DNA of 64,000 nt from Paracoccus albus (GCF_027913035.1 NZ_CP115775.1:1364001-1428000); one strand, 5' to 3'. Positions 46,060-55,921 are shown, numbered from the stretch's first letter. Notes: generated by a model from the letters alone, not told the origin. Numbers and translations are program-made.

Positions 46060-46742
46060 GTCAGTCTCTCCGGCGTGAATCCCGTCACATCGACCTGCCG
46101 GTCACACAGCCTGTCACGCGCGTCTTCATCGTGGAAAATTCCAAGAATGGCAGCACCCCTGTCCTTCGCCTCTTCTATCAGACGAAGCACGGTTTCGCGA
46201 TTGGCAGCGTCAAGGCTGGCTGTAGGCTCATCAAGCAGCAACGCGGGATAGGGGTGCACGAAGCCGCGCGCGATATTCACCCGTTGCTGCTCGCCGCCGG
46301 AAAATGTCGTGGGCGACAGACCCCACAGGTTCTCGGCAATGTTCAGCCGGCCCAGAAGGTCGGCAGCGCGTGCCTCTGCCTCATGCAGGTGCACACCAAG
46401 CGATAGCAGCGTCTCTGCCACGACGCGCAAAGTGGGGACGCGCGGCACCACACGCAGGAACTGGCTGACATATCCAAGCGTCGCGCGGCGAAGCGCGATC
46501 ACCTGACGCGGCTCTGCCCCTGAAACGATCGTATCACCGACGCGGATCTTGCCATGATCGGTGCGGTAATTGCCCCAGATCATGCGCATCAGGGTAGACT
46601 TGCCCGACCCCGATGCACCCGTCAGGGCCACGCATTCGCCCGGTGCCACCGACAGCGATGCGTCCTGCATCACGCGCAGCACCGTGCCACCCTGATTGTG
46701 CAGGGTGAACTCTTTCGCAACATTCATTGCTTCGATCATCAT
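46056..46742 (-). CDS. phnL: C-P lyase system ATP-binding protein PhnL
   Basis: About 228 residues, ABC-type ATPase: GASGSGKST, signature FSGGEQQRVNIARG, LLDEPTASLD. Part of the C-P lyase complex rather than a transporter. ATG start at 46742 (TGATG with the phnK stop) or a GTG three bases upstream; both are possible. Confidence 0.92.
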   Translation of the reverse strand: MMIEAMNVAKEFTLHNQGGTVLRVMQDASLSVAPGECVALTGASGSGKSTLMRMIWGNYRTDHGKIRVGDTIVSGAEPRQVIALRRATLGYVSQFLRVVPRVPTLRVVAETLLSLGVHLHEAEARAADLLGRLNIAENLWGLSPTTFSGGEQQRVNIARGFVHPYPALLLDEPTASLDAANRETVLRLIEEAKDRGAAILGIFHDEDARDRLCDRQVDVTGFTPERLT

Positions 46743-47593
46743 CACACCTGCAAGACAGAGGAAACCAACAGCTGCGTATAGCTGTGCTGCGGATCGTCAA
46801 GAACCTGATCGGTCAGCCCGCTTTCCACGACCCGCCCATCCTTCATCACCATCAGCCGGTCGGCCAGCAGTCGGACCACGGCCAGATCATGCGTGACAAG
46901 CACAGCTGACAGACCCATATCGCGAACCAGCCCGCGCAACAGATCCAGAAGCCGCGCCTGCACACTGACATCAAGCCCGCCTGTCGGTTCGTCCATAAAG
47001 GCCAGCTTCGGACCCGAGACCAGATTGCGTGCAATCTGCAAACGCTGCTGCATCCCGCCGGAAAAAAGCGAAGGACGGTCGTCAATACGCGATTGATTGA
47101 TCTCCACCCGGTCCAGCCAATCCGCAGCGGTTGCCCGAATGCCTCCGTAATGGCGGCAACCGGTGGCCATAAGCCGTTCACCGACATTCCCCCCGGCGCT
47201 AACGCCCATACGCAGCCCGTCGCGCGGGTTCTGATGAACGAAAGCCCATTCAGTGCGGACCAGCAGGCGACGGTCTGCCTCTGGCATAGTGATTGTATCG
47301 ACCGGGCCCTGCGCGCCGTGATAGACCACCTGACCAGCATCCGGGCGAAGCTGACCGGACAGACAGCCCAGCAGTGTGGATTTTCCTGAACCGCTTTCAC
47401 CCACGACACCCATCACCTCACCCGGCCACAGATCAAAGCTGATATCGTCGCATCCGATCCGCGCACCGTAACGCTTGGTCACACCGCGCGCGCACAGCAG
47501 GGGCGTGTCGGGATCGGGGTATTTTTGTGAAGAAGAAAGTCGCCCTTCTTCTTTACCGGAAATACCCCCGCCGGAGGCATCTGACAGCAACAT
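46742..47593 (-). CDS. phnK: C-P lyase system ATP-binding protein PhnK
   Basis: About 283 residues. Walker A GESGSGKST, signature FSGGMQQRLQIARN, FMDEPTGGLDVSVQARLLDL, typical of PhnK, which docks on PhnJ. The N-terminus has roughly 25 residues beyond E. coli PhnK. ATG at 47593 overlaps the phnJ stop as TGATG; a GTG three bases upstream is the alternative. Confidence 0.92.
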   Translation of the reverse strand: MLLSDASGGGISGKEEGRLSSSQKYPDPDTPLLCARGVTKRYGARIGCDDISFDLWPGEVMGVVGESGSGKSTLLGCLSGQLRPDAGQVVYHGAQGPVDTITMPEADRRLLVRTEWAFVHQNPRDGLRMGVSAGGNVGERLMATGCRHYGGIRATAADWLDRVEINQSRIDDRPSLFSGGMQQRLQIARNLVSGPKLAFMDEPTGGLDVSVQARLLDLLRGLVRDMGLSAVLVTHDLAVVRLLADRLMVMKDGRVVESGLTDQVLDDPQHSYTQLLVSSVLQV

Positions 47594-48432
47594 CACGTAC
47601 CGCCTTTCGCATTTTCAGAACAAAAATCCGTGTCGGAGCAGACAAACATCCGCCCGCCCTGATCGTCGGTAATGACCTCGTCCAGATAGCTTTCAGACGA
47701 GCCGCAGATCGCGCATTCTTGATCCGCCTTCGATGCAGTGAAAGGATGGTCATCGAAATCGAGACTGACCACCTGCGTATAAGGTGGCACGGCATAGATT
47801 CGCTGCTCGCGACCGGCGCCGAAAAGCTGGATCGCCGGGCTGTCGTTCATCTTGGGATTATCGAATTTAGGAATCGGCGACGGATCCATGACATAGCGGC
47901 CTGCGACCTCGACCGGATAAGCATAGCTGGTGGCGATTTCGCCGTGCCGCGCGATGTCTTCATACAATCGCACCTGCATCAGCCCGTAATCGGCAAGGGC
48001 GTGGATGCGCCGGGTTTCGGTCTCTCGCGGTTCAAGGAAGCGCATCGGTTCGGGGATTGGAACCTGATAGACAAGGATCTGTTCTTCGGACAGCGGCGTT
48101 TCCGGAATGCGGTGGCGGGTCTGGATGACCGTGGCCTCACTCGTGCAAGCTGTTACTGCGACCCCTGCCGTGCGCTGAAAGAACTTGCGGATGCTGACGG
48201 CATTGGTCGTGTCATCCGCGCCCTGATCTATGACCTTCAGCGTGTCGCCCGGCACCAGAGTCGCTGCAGTGACCTGAACCCCGCCAGTGCCCCAGCCGTA
48301 AGGCATCGGCATTTCACGACTGGCGAAAGGCACCTGATAGCCCGGGACGGCCAGCCCTTTCAGGATCGCGCGGCGGATCATCCGCTTGGTGTCCTCATCG
48401 AGATAGGCGAAATTATAGGCCTGATCGGTCAT
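47593..48432 (-). CDS. phnJ: alpha-D-ribose 1-methylphosphonate 5-phosphate C-P lyase PhnJ
   Basis: 279 residues, the radical-SAM catalytic subunit that breaks the C-P bond. Cys240, Cys243, Cys265 and Cys271 (ECAICG and VCSDTDFC) correspond to the E. coli iron-sulfur and catalytic cysteines, and Gly31 in VPGYQVPF to the glycyl-radical residue. ATG at 48432 overlaps phnI as ATGA; the longer frame upstream is within phnI. Confidence 0.95.
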   Translation of the reverse strand: MTDQAYNFAYLDEDTKRMIRRAILKGLAVPGYQVPFASREMPMPYGWGTGGVQVTAATLVPGDTLKVIDQGADDTTNAVSIRKFFQRTAGVAVTACTSEATVIQTRHRIPETPLSEEQILVYQVPIPEPMRFLEPRETETRRIHALADYGLMQVRLYEDIARHGEIATSYAYPVEVAGRYVMDPSPIPKFDNPKMNDSPAIQLFGAGREQRIYAVPPYTQVVSLDFDDHPFTASKADQECAICGSSESYLDEVITDDQGGRMFVCSDTDFCSENAKGGT

Positions 48433-49520
48433 TCCGCAGCCTCCTTTGCGGCGCTTTCCGTGCCTGCGCGAAGCCGCCGCACAAGCTCCAGCTCGGCCTG
48501 GAAATCGACGTAATGGGGCAGCTTGATATGTTCCAGAAAGCCCGTTGCCTGGATATTGTCGCAATGGGAAAGCACGAATTCCTGATCCTGCGCGGGTGCG
48601 CCCTGATCTTCCTCGCCCAGTTCCTGCCAGCGGAGGGCGCGGTCAACGAGCGCCATGGCGATGGCCTTGCGCTCTGTCTGACCGAAGGTCAGGCCGTAGC
48701 CTCGGGTGAATTGCGCGGGCTCTGATTTCGAGCCTTTGAACTGGTTCACCGTTTCGCATTCGGTCAGCTCGACCTCGCCCAGGTCAACCGCAAATCCCAG
48801 TTCCGGGATGTCCATCTCGACAGGCACGGTTCCGATGCGCAACTCGCCCACAAAGGCGTGGTTGCGTGCATAGCCGCGCTGTGTGGAATAGGCGAGGCCC
48901 AGCAGAAAACCTTCGTCCCCACGGGCGAGAGCCTGCAAACGCAGAGGACGATCGGCCGGCAGCTCCATCGGTTCGCGGGTCAGATCGGGCGGGATTGTGT
49001 CATCCGGCGGCGCGTCCTCGATCAACCCGTCTCGGTTCAGGAAGGACAGGATATGCGGCACCTGTTCGGGTTCGGCCTGCGCGGTTTCGCCAGCCTCCAT
49101 CGGCAGCTCACCATCGGCCGCCAACCGGAAATCCAGCAGACGGTGAGTATAGTCGAATGTCGGGCCAAGGATCTGCCCGCCCGGCGCATCCTTGAAGGTC
49201 GCGCTGATCCGGCGCTTCACCTGCATCCCGCCGGTATCGACAGGTTCCGAGGCACCAAAGCGCGGCAGGGTCGTGCGATAGGCACGAATCAGGAAGATCG
49301 CCTCGATCATATCGCCGCGCGCCTGCTTGATCGCCAGTGCAGCAAGATCGGGATCGAACAGCGAGCCTTCTGCCATCACCCGCGCCACCCCTGCTGCAAG
49401 CTGGTCACGGATCTGCGCTGTATCAATCACGGGCTGGTCGACAGGTCCGCGACGTGCGCGGTCCAGCCAGCCATGGGCGGCATCAATTGCTCGCTCCCCG
49501 CCTTTGACAGCGACATACAT
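48429..49520 (-). CDS. phnI: C-P lyase complex subunit PhnI
   Basis: 363 residues, begins MYVAVKGGERAIDAAHGWLD, the conserved PhnI N-terminus. With PhnG and PhnH it forms ribose 1-phosphonate 5-triphosphate from ATP and phosphonate. ATG at 49520 shares a base with the phnH stop (TGATG); the 17 extra upstream codons are inside phnH. Confidence 0.95.
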   Translation of the reverse strand: MYVAVKGGERAIDAAHGWLDRARRGPVDQPVIDTAQIRDQLAAGVARVMAEGSLFDPDLAALAIKQARGDMIEAIFLIRAYRTTLPRFGASEPVDTGGMQVKRRISATFKDAPGGQILGPTFDYTHRLLDFRLAADGELPMEAGETAQAEPEQVPHILSFLNRDGLIEDAPPDDTIPPDLTREPMELPADRPLRLQALARGDEGFLLGLAYSTQRGYARNHAFVGELRIGTVPVEMDIPELGFAVDLGEVELTECETVNQFKGSKSEPAQFTRGYGLTFGQTERKAIAMALVDRALRWQELGEEDQGAPAQDQEFVLSHCDNIQATGFLEHIKLPHYVDFQAELELVRRLRAGTESAAKEAAE

Positions 49521-50077
49521 CAGCATACCTCCGTCGAGCGGGGCAGCGCCGCGAGTTGGTTGCCGCCGCAAAAGAACGCGTCCCAGCCAAGGGGAAAGCG
49601 GCTGTGGTTGGTGTCAAAAGCAGCGCGTTCAGGCAGCGCAAGCGCGGCACTTCCATTAATACCCGGACCCCGCAGTTCCACCGCCTCACCGTCGAACGAA
49701 TGATTGTCCACGATCAGCGTGGCGGAGCGGTCGGGATATTCTGGCGTGCCGATCGAAAAGCGGTCGAGCGGCGCGAGATCGACCCAGTGACCAAGCGCGA
49801 ATGCCGCGTCTTCGGCCGCAACGATCGGCGCGCCGCAGTGAAATGCAATCCAATCACGAAGGCCCGGATTATCATGCGCTCCTGCCAGATGAAGCGGTGT
49901 CGTGCGGTCGGTCAGCACCAGCAACAGCGTCGCCGCGGCGGCAGAGATCGGTGCGGGTCCATGATGGGACGCGAGACGTTGGATCTGGCCGGGACGCGCC
50001 ATTGCGTTCAGGATGGCACGAAATGCTGTTGCGGATTCCACGGCGGCATTGCTGAAGCCGCCCGACAGATCGTTCAT
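49520..50077 (-). CDS. phnH: C-P lyase complex subunit PhnH
   Basis: 185 residues with the PhnH opening SGGFSNAAVESATAFRAILN and the segment MARPGQIQRL. Complex core subunit with PhnG, PhnI and PhnJ. Starts by ATGA overlap with phnG. Confidence 0.92.
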   Translation of the reverse strand: MNDLSGGFSNAAVESATAFRAILNAMARPGQIQRLASHHGPAPISAAAATLLLVLTDRTTPLHLAGAHDNPGLRDWIAFHCGAPIVAAEDAAFALGHWVDLAPLDRFSIGTPEYPDRSATLIVDNHSFDGEAVELRGPGINGSAALALPERAAFDTNHSRFPLGWDAFFCGGNQLAALPRSTEVC

Positions 50078-50523
50078 TCGTCCTCTCCCCGGACCAAGGT
50101 GAAAAACTCCACGCGCGTTCGCGCTGCCTCTGCCGCATTCGCGGCGCGACGGGCTTCTTCGTCGGCGCGCAAGGGCGTCAGTATCTCTGTTTCTATTTGT
50201 TCTGGCTCATCCTGTGCCATCGCATCGGCGATGGCGACGCGGCGGGCGTGGTCCTTGTCGCGGCCCTGCACATAACCGTGCCCGACCCGCCCGCTGCCCG
50301 CCAGTTTGACCGATGCGCGCGTCACCGTCATCTCACCAAGGTTGAACGCGGCACCTTTTCCCCCTGCCCGGCCGCGCACCATCACGGTTCCGATTTCAGG
50401 GGCGCGCAGCAGATCGTGATCTGGCAGATCGGGCAGCAGTGCCGCCAGTCGCTCCGGCTTTGCCCGCGCCATAAGGCCCAGAGCCTCTCGCCGGAAGTCC
50501 TGCAATTTGTCAGGTGACATCAT
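50074..50523 (-). CDS. phnG: C-P lyase complex subunit PhnG
   Basis: 149 residues; contains the family segments PEIGTVMVRGRAGGKGAAFN and GHGYVQGRDKDHA. First gene of phnGHIJKLNM; all eight genes overlap by one to four bases, so the operon is translationally coupled. A Pho-box-like site lies about 70 bases upstream. Confidence 0.92.
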   Translation of the reverse strand: MMSPDKLQDFRREALGLMARAKPERLAALLPDLPDHDLLRAPEIGTVMVRGRAGGKGAAFNLGEMTVTRASVKLAGSGRVGHGYVQGRDKDHARRVAIADAMAQDEPEQIETEILTPLRADEEARRAANAAEAARTRVEFFTLVRGEDE

Positions 50524-50590
50524 CGGAATCCTGAACTATACAACTAGACATCTAATAGCCCGATCGCGCCTGACGGGCAATGTGGGATGC

Positions 50591-50608
50591 ATGAATATTT
50601 GGTGACAA
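50591..50608 (-). promoter_or_regulatory. candidate Pho box for phnGHIJKLNM
   Basis: On the minus strand TTGTCAC-CAAA-TATTCAT: two 7-base halves with an 11-base period, a weaker match than at pstS. It abuts the phnF start on the other strand, so PhoB bound here could also reduce phnF expression. Confidence 0.5.
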
Positions 50609-51313
50609 ATGAGTCTATGGCAGAGCATCGCCGACACGTTGCGCGGTGAAATCGCCGCCGGTCAGTGGCGGCCCGGAAACCAGCTTCCACCCGAGGCGCA
50701 GCTTGCGGCGCGGTTCGGGGTCAATCGTCATACTTTACGCCGCGCAGTCCGATCTCTGGCTGAAGAAGGCCTGTTGTATTCACGTCGTGGCGCGGGTGTC
50801 TTCGTCGCCGCAGCGCCGCTTGAGTACCGGCTGGGTGAACGCGTCCGCTTTCATCGCAATATAGAACTGGCCGGTCGCGTTCCGGGCCGGAAGATTGACA
50901 GCGTCGTGACCCGGCAATGTGACAAGACAGAGGCCACGGCGCTGAACATCCCCCCCGGCAGCAAGGTTCTTGCAGTCGAAGGCGTATCGACGGTCGATTA
51001 CCGTCCCGTTGCGCTGTTCCGTTCGATTTTCCCCGCTGATTTGTCACCCAAGCTGATTGGGGCGCTGTCCAAAGAGGGCTCGATCACGCGGGCATTGGCG
51101 CAATGCGGAATTTCTGATTACACCCGCGTCAGCACGCGGATGGCCGCGGCGCTCGCCAATGAGACACAAGCCGCGACGCTACAGATTGATCCCGGCGGCG
51201 CATTGCTCCGGACGGAATCCATTAACGCTGCCAATGGTCGCCGGATTGAGCGCGGGCTGACATGGTGGGCCGGAGAGCGGGTCACCCTGTTCCTTGGCGA
51301 TCAGGATTCATAA
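50609..51313 (+). CDS. phnF: phosphonate-operon GntR-family regulator PhnF
   Basis: 234 residues, HutC subfamily: N-terminal winged helix (PPEAQLAARFGVNRHTLRRA) and a UbiC-like ligand domain (about 80-230). Divergent from phnG by 85 bases. It probably represses the phn operon. The ribosome site before its ATG is weak. Its 3' end overlaps the convergent acetyltransferase gene by 13 bases. Confidence 0.9.
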   Translation: MSLWQSIADTLRGEIAAGQWRPGNQLPPEAQLAARFGVNRHTLRRAVRSLAEEGLLYSRRGAGVFVAAAPLEYRLGERVRFHRNIELAGRVPGRKIDSVVTRQCDKTEATALNIPPGSKVLAVEGVSTVDYRPVALFRSIFPADLSPKLIGALSKEGSITRALAQCGISDYTRVSTRMAAALANETQAATLQIDPGGALLRTESINAANGRRIERGLTWWAGERVTLFLGDQDS

Positions 51314-51918
51314 CGCGTCAGGAAATCGGCGACCGGCAAACTGCGAAAGTCGGGCAAGGCCTGTCGAAGCTGGTCATGATCCCAGTCCCACCAGCCAAGC
51401 CGCATCAGCCTGTCGCCGATTTCTTCGGTGAACCGGCGGCGCAGAGGCACAGCCGGACAGCCCGCGACGATCATCCAGTCCGGCACATCTTTTGTCACGA
51501 CCGCACCCGCCGCAACGATGGCCCCGTGGCCGATGCGGATTTCGGGTTTCACGATGGCACCATGTCCGATCCATGTGTCATGCCCGATCCAGGTCCGCCG
51601 CGCGGCGCGGGCCGCGAAGAAATCTGGATCGGCTTCCGCATCGTCCCAGTAATATTCCGAACGATAGATGAAATGGTGCAGGCTCGCCGTGGTCATCGGG
51701 TGATCCGTGGGCCCGATCCGGGTCAGCGCGGCGATATTGGCGAACTTGCCGATGGTGGTATTGGCAATGTCTGCAAGCCGGTCGCAATAGCTGTAATCGC
51801 CGAAGCTGCAGTTCAGCACGCGCGCCCCGGCACCAACCTCACAATAACGGCCGAATTGCGAGGCGGCGACGTCGGCGCCGTCAAGAATCAGCGGTTCATC
51901 CGCGCTTAAACGCGCCAT
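51301..51918 (-). CDS. phosphonate-cluster hexapeptide-repeat acetyltransferase
   Basis: 205 residues of left-handed beta-helix repeats (GKFANIAALTRIGP, then WIGHDTWIGHGAIVKPEI and IGHGAIVAAGAVVTKDVP). This trimeric acetyltransferase type recurs in phn operons. It may acetylate an aminophosphonate or a lyase intermediate, as PhnO does, though it is unrelated to PhnO's GNAT fold. One base separates it from phnE2. Confidence 0.85.
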   Translation of the reverse strand: MARLSADEPLILDGADVAASQFGRYCEVGAGARVLNCSFGDYSYCDRLADIANTTIGKFANIAALTRIGPTDHPMTTASLHHFIYRSEYYWDDAEADPDFFAARAARRTWIGHDTWIGHGAIVKPEIRIGHGAIVAAGAVVTKDVPDWMIVAGCPAVPLRRRFTEEIGDRLMRLGWWDWDHDQLRQALPDFRSLPVADFLTRYES

Positions 51919-51919
51919 G

Positions 51920-53239
51920 TCAGCCCCGGATCAGGCGCGCGCGGATCTTGCCGGATACCCAATCCATCGCGACAACCAGCAGCACGACCAGCACGATGTA
52001 ATAGGTCACATGCTCCCAGTCCTTCTGGGTCTGGATCGCCTGAACCAGCAACAGGCCGATACCGCCGCCTGTGATGGCACCAATGATCGTGGCGCTTCGC
52101 GTATTGGATTCGAAATAATACAGAAGCTGCGACAGGATCACTGGCGCGATTTGCGGCATCACGCCCCACCTGACACGCGGCATCGCGGCAGCACCGGTCG
52201 ACCGCAGCCCTTCAATCGGCTTTTCATCGACATTTTCCAGAGCTTCCGAAAACAGTTTACCGAAGGTCCCGGTGTCGGTCATCAGGATCGCCAATGACCC
52301 GGTCAGAGGCCCCGGCCCGAAGGCGCGCGACAGCACAATGGTCCAGATCAGCGCATCGACACCGCGCAGGAAATCGAACACGCGCCGGAAGGCTTGGCGG
52401 ATAATGCGCGAGGGCGCAAAGTTGTTCGCGGCCATAAACGCGATGGGAAGCGCTATCAGCCCTGCCCCGAATGTCCCCAGAAACGCCATCAGCAGTGTTT
52501 CGAAAATCGCCCAGGCCACATCGCCATGATGCCAGACGCTGTTATACCAGAAATCCGAAGCCATCGCGGCGATATTGGACCTGCCGGGAACAAGCTGATC
52601 GCTGCTGAATACCAGCCCGACGAGCTGCGGAAGCGATTTGCCGTAAAACGGGCTGGAGAGATCGAAAAAGAACAGCTCCCAGCCGGGCGAGCGGCGAAAC
52701 ACCTCTGTCCGGGACCGCGTGACGGTCAGTCGCGCCCCTGCGGGCAGGTTCGCGGTCAGGCGCTTGTCAGACAGGTTCATCCAGCCGGGCGGATCGGCAA
52801 TATCGGTGGTAATGCCTTCTGCCGTGGGGGTGATGTGATAGGCCCCTCCTTCCGCCTCCAACGTGACATCGCCATTAGCCGCGATTGTGACATTGTTTCC
52901 GCCGCGCAGAGCAACACGGGTGCCGCCATCCGGCATTGGCTGAACCCATTCGGGTTCCTGCCCCGGTGCATAGGTGGCGTTGCGCATCCCCTCGATCGCG
53001 GTGACGACTGCGCCGTCGCCGCGGCGGTTTTCCCGCGTCACATGGGTTTTGTATGACCAGAAATCCTGAAGCAGAAGCGCGCCGTTATCCCATCTGGCAC
53101 GAGAGGCCAGACCGGCCAGATCAAAGGCTATCGCGATATAAATCAGATAGGTCAGCACCGCCGCAGGCACGGCCAGAGAAAAGAAGCGGCGTCGCCTAAA
53201 TCCGGCATGAACGCCCGGGCTGAGTTCCGCCATCGCCAT
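51920..53239 (-). CDS. phnE: phosphonate ABC transporter permease PhnE2, with large insertion
   Basis: 439 residues against about 260-290 for an ordinary PhnE. After a first helix (about 20-45) comes roughly 180 residues of polar, beta-rich sequence (for example GGTRVALRGGNNVTIAANGD), probably periplasmic. The normal permease core with its EAA-like loop (FSEALENVDEKPIEGLRSTG) follows. It starts on the last base of the phnE1 stop. Function of the insertion is unknown. Confidence 0.88.
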   Translation of the reverse strand: MAMAELSPGVHAGFRRRRFFSLAVPAAVLTYLIYIAIAFDLAGLASRARWDNGALLLQDFWSYKTHVTRENRRGDGAVVTAIEGMRNATYAPGQEPEWVQPMPDGGTRVALRGGNNVTIAANGDVTLEAEGGAYHITPTAEGITTDIADPPGWMNLSDKRLTANLPAGARLTVTRSRTEVFRRSPGWELFFFDLSSPFYGKSLPQLVGLVFSSDQLVPGRSNIAAMASDFWYNSVWHHGDVAWAIFETLLMAFLGTFGAGLIALPIAFMAANNFAPSRIIRQAFRRVFDFLRGVDALIWTIVLSRAFGPGPLTGSLAILMTDTGTFGKLFSEALENVDEKPIEGLRSTGAAAMPRVRWGVMPQIAPVILSQLLYYFESNTRSATIIGAITGGGIGLLLVQAIQTQKDWEHVTYYIVLVVLLVVAMDWVSGKIRARLIRG

Positions 53240-54096
53240 CAGATACGCCCCCCGACATTGCCGCGCACCAGACGCTCACGCGCCATGCTGGAAAGCTGAT
53301 CGAACAGGACGATGGTCAGAAACAGCAGGATGAAGATGGCAGCCGCCGCGTCATAGCGGCCCTGCCCCCAGCTTATGGCATTGCGCAATTCGTAACCGAT
53401 GCCACCGGCGCCTACAAAGCCAAGGATTGCACTGGCCCGGATGTTGATCTCAAAGCGCAGCATGGCATAGCTGATCCAGTTCGGTGCAACCTGCGGTATA
53501 ACGCCGAACCACATGCGCTGAACCCAGCTTGCGCCAACTGATTCCAGCCCCTCGACCGGCTTGGTGCTGGCGTTTTCCGCCACTTCCGAGAACAGCTTGC
53601 CAAGTGCACCCACAGCGTGAAAGGCGATGGCCAGCGTCGCGGGCACAGGTCCGCCGCCCAAAATGAAGATGAACACAAGCGCGATGACCAGTTCCGGTAT
53701 GGCGCGCGCGATATCCAGCATCCGCCGGAACAACGGGATCAGCCGCGGCCAGGGCGCCAGCCCCGGCGTCGACAAAAGCGCCATGATGCCGCCGCCGATC
53801 ACCCCGATCAGCGTTGCAACCGCCGCAATGTTGATCGTCTCGATCAGTGCGGGAAGATAGCCAACCATAAGGCCGGGCAGGTTCGCGGCCTTGCCCGCCG
53901 CCTCGGAAATCAGCTCTGCCGGGAAATCGAAAACCTGCGGCAGACCGTCCCAGAAGCCACCTGCATTGCGGTCATTCGCCAGATTGAAGCCCGAAATCAT
54001 CAGCAGGGCAAAAAGCCCCCAAAGCAGCCCGGAATACAGGCGTTTTCGGCCCGATGCGGCGCGGTAATCCGCAGAGATCTGAGAGATATCGGTCAT
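53239..54096 (-). CDS. phnE: phosphonate ABC transporter permease PhnE1
   Basis: 285 residues of ordinary PhnE size, with hydrophobic helices and the loop FSEVAENASTKPVEGLESVG that contacts PhnC. Pairs with PhnE2. The start follows a GGATTTCCG stretch; 57 bases separate it from phnD. Confidence 0.92.
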   Translation of the reverse strand: MTDISQISADYRAASGRKRLYSGLLWGLFALLMISGFNLANDRNAGGFWDGLPQVFDFPAELISEAAGKAANLPGLMVGYLPALIETINIAAVATLIGVIGGGIMALLSTPGLAPWPRLIPLFRRMLDIARAIPELVIALVFIFILGGGPVPATLAIAFHAVGALGKLFSEVAENASTKPVEGLESVGASWVQRMWFGVIPQVAPNWISYAMLRFEINIRASAILGFVGAGGIGYELRNAISWGQGRYDAAAAIFILLFLTIVLFDQLSSMARERLVRGNVGGRI

Positions 54097-54153
54097 CGGA
54101 AATCCGTTGCAATGGCGGCGCGAGCCCCTGCCCCGCGCCGCCTGCCCTATGCC

Positions 54154-55071
54154 TTAGCTACCGGCCTGTTCTTCGGCCTTGCGGACCTCGATAATGGTCT
54201 TGTACGCATCATGGCTCACCGGCTCGAACCCGGCGGTCTCGCCGCTGGCCACGCCATAGGCGCAGTCGATATCTGTGTCATGCAGATTGGCGAGCAGATC
54301 AGTGAAGGTCGATTTGACGTCTTCGGGCAGCGCCTTGCGAACGACCATCGGTCCTTCCGGGATCGGGTTTGAGCGCCAGATCTCGACCAGATCGTTCATA
54401 TCGACGATGCCGGAATCCACGGCCTTGCGCAGCGCACCGGAATTATATCCGTCTTCCCAGTCTCCCAGACCATCGGCCCAGGTCACGCCGGCGTCAATAT
54501 CGCCGTTATTGACCGCAACAATGGTCTGCTCATGACCACCGGTGAACTTGATGTCGGCGAAATACTCGCCCGGCTTCACCGAAAAACCGGCCTCCGGCAT
54601 TTCAACCGCCGGGATCAGATAGCCCGAGGTCGAGTTCGGATCGCCGAAGCCCAGAACCTTGTCCTTGGCGTCTTCCAGCGAAGTGATGCCGCTGTCGACA
54701 CGGGCAAAGCCGACCGAATAATAGGTCGAAGCACCGTCAACATTGGTCTTGACCAGAACCGGCTCGACCGCCTCGGGGTCGGTCAGATAGGCCTTGGCAT
54801 AGCCCGATGCACCCAGAATGGCCGCGTCCAGCGTGCCACCCAGAAGGCCCTGGATCACACCATCATAATCGGCCGGCGTAAAAAGTTTGACCGGAACGCC
54901 AAGCGCCTCTTCGGTGTAGCTGCGAAGACACTCGTTCGAGGTCATGCGGTCCTGGGCATTTTCGCCGCCCAGCACACCGATGTTGAATTCGCTGATCTCT
55001 TCTTGCGCTGCGGCAAGATGGGGCATGGCAAGTGCCGTCGAAAGGGCCATAAGGGTCAGGGTCCGTTTCAT
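54154..55071 (-). CDS. phnD: phosphonate ABC transporter binding protein PhnD
   Basis: 305 residues. Signal peptide about 1-22 (MALSTALAMPHLAAAQ), then FNIGVLGGENAQDRM and GASGYAKAYLTDPEAVEP, typical of PhnD. ATG at 55071 with GGAG upstream; 48 further codons in the open frame before it are not used, since they run into the phnC end. Confidence 0.92.
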   Translation of the reverse strand: MKRTLTLMALSTALAMPHLAAAQEEISEFNIGVLGGENAQDRMTSNECLRSYTEEALGVPVKLFTPADYDGVIQGLLGGTLDAAILGASGYAKAYLTDPEAVEPVLVKTNVDGASTYYSVGFARVDSGITSLEDAKDKVLGFGDPNSTSGYLIPAVEMPEAGFSVKPGEYFADIKFTGGHEQTIVAVNNGDIDAGVTWADGLGDWEDGYNSGALRKAVDSGIVDMNDLVEIWRSNPIPEGPMVVRKALPEDVKSTFTDLLANLHDTDIDCAYGVASGETAGFEPVSHDAYKTIIEVRKAEEQAGS

Positions 55072-55096
55072 CGGAATCTCCATTGGGGGTTGAAAC

Positions 55097-55921
55097 TCAG
55101 TCAGCAAGCATCCGGTCGGCAAATTCATTGTCTCCGACGCGGTCACTTGGGATAGAGGTCGAGGTCGTGCCTTCGCTGAACTCGGCACCTGCGCCATAGA
55201 TGTCGCGTGCGACACCAGTCGTCAGCTGCGCAGGTGTACCGTCAAAGACGATGCGCCCCTTGCGCATCCCGATCACCCGGTCGCAATAGCGCCGTGCGGT
55301 ATCCAGCGTATGCAGGTTGGCAATCACGGTCCGGCCGTCCTGCTCATGGATCTGGCGCAGGCTGTCCATCACCACCTGCGCGTTCATCGGATCGAGGCTG
55401 GCGATGGGCTCATCGGCGAGGATGATCTTCGGGTCCTGCATCAGCGCCCGCGCGATGGCGACGCGCTGCTGCTGGCCGCCGGACAGCGCCTCGGCGCGTT
55501 TCGGTGCCTGCTCGGCGATGCCCAGACGGTCGAGAATGGCAATGGCGCGGTCGATATCCTCGCGCGACCAGATATTGAAAAGTGTGGACAACGTGCCGCG
55601 CTTGTTCAGCAAACCGTGCAGCACATTGGAAACCACGTCGATCCGGCCAACCAGATTGAACTGCTGAAAGATCATCGCACAATCGGCCTGCCAGGCCCGT
55701 TTCGCCTCACCCTTCAGGGCCAGTACATCGCGACCCTCGATCAGCAACCGCCCGCCGCTGGCATCGGTCAGCCGGTTAAACATGCGCAGCAGGGTGGATT
55801 TCCCGGCGCCGGAACTGCCAATAACCCCGATCATCCTCGGCTGGTCTATGGTGAAGCTCGCATCATCGACGGCACGGGTGGCGCCGAAGATACGCGTAAT
55901 TCCCTGAGCTTCGATTCTCAT
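55097..55921 (-). CDS. phnC: phosphonate ABC transporter ATPase PhnC
   Basis: 274 residues. GSSGAGKST Walker A, signature LSGGQQQRV, Walker [12 protein letters not shown], and the C-terminal part of PhnC type (FDGTPAQLT). First gene of phnC-D-E1-E2-acetyltransferase, with a Pho-box-like site 75 bases upstream. The ribosome site is weak. Confidence 0.93.
   Translation of the reverse strand: MRIEAQGITRIFGATRAVDDASFTIDQPRMIGVIGSSGAGKSTLLRMFNRLTDASGGRLLIEGRDVLALKGEAKRAWQADCAMIFQQFNLVGRIDVVSNVLHGLLNKRGTLSTLFNIWSREDIDRAIAILDRLGIAEQAPKRAEALSGGQQQRVAIARALMQDPKIILADEPIASLDPMNAQVVMDSLRQIHEQDGRTVIANLHTLDTARRYCDRVIGMRKGRIVFDGTPAQLTTGVARDIYGAGAEFSEGTTSTSIPSDRVGDNEFADRMLAD

Noticed and set aside
50535..50558. 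Possible PhnF operator between phnG and phnF
   Set aside because: CTAT and ATAG arms are only four bases and the interior is not symmetric, too weak to call.
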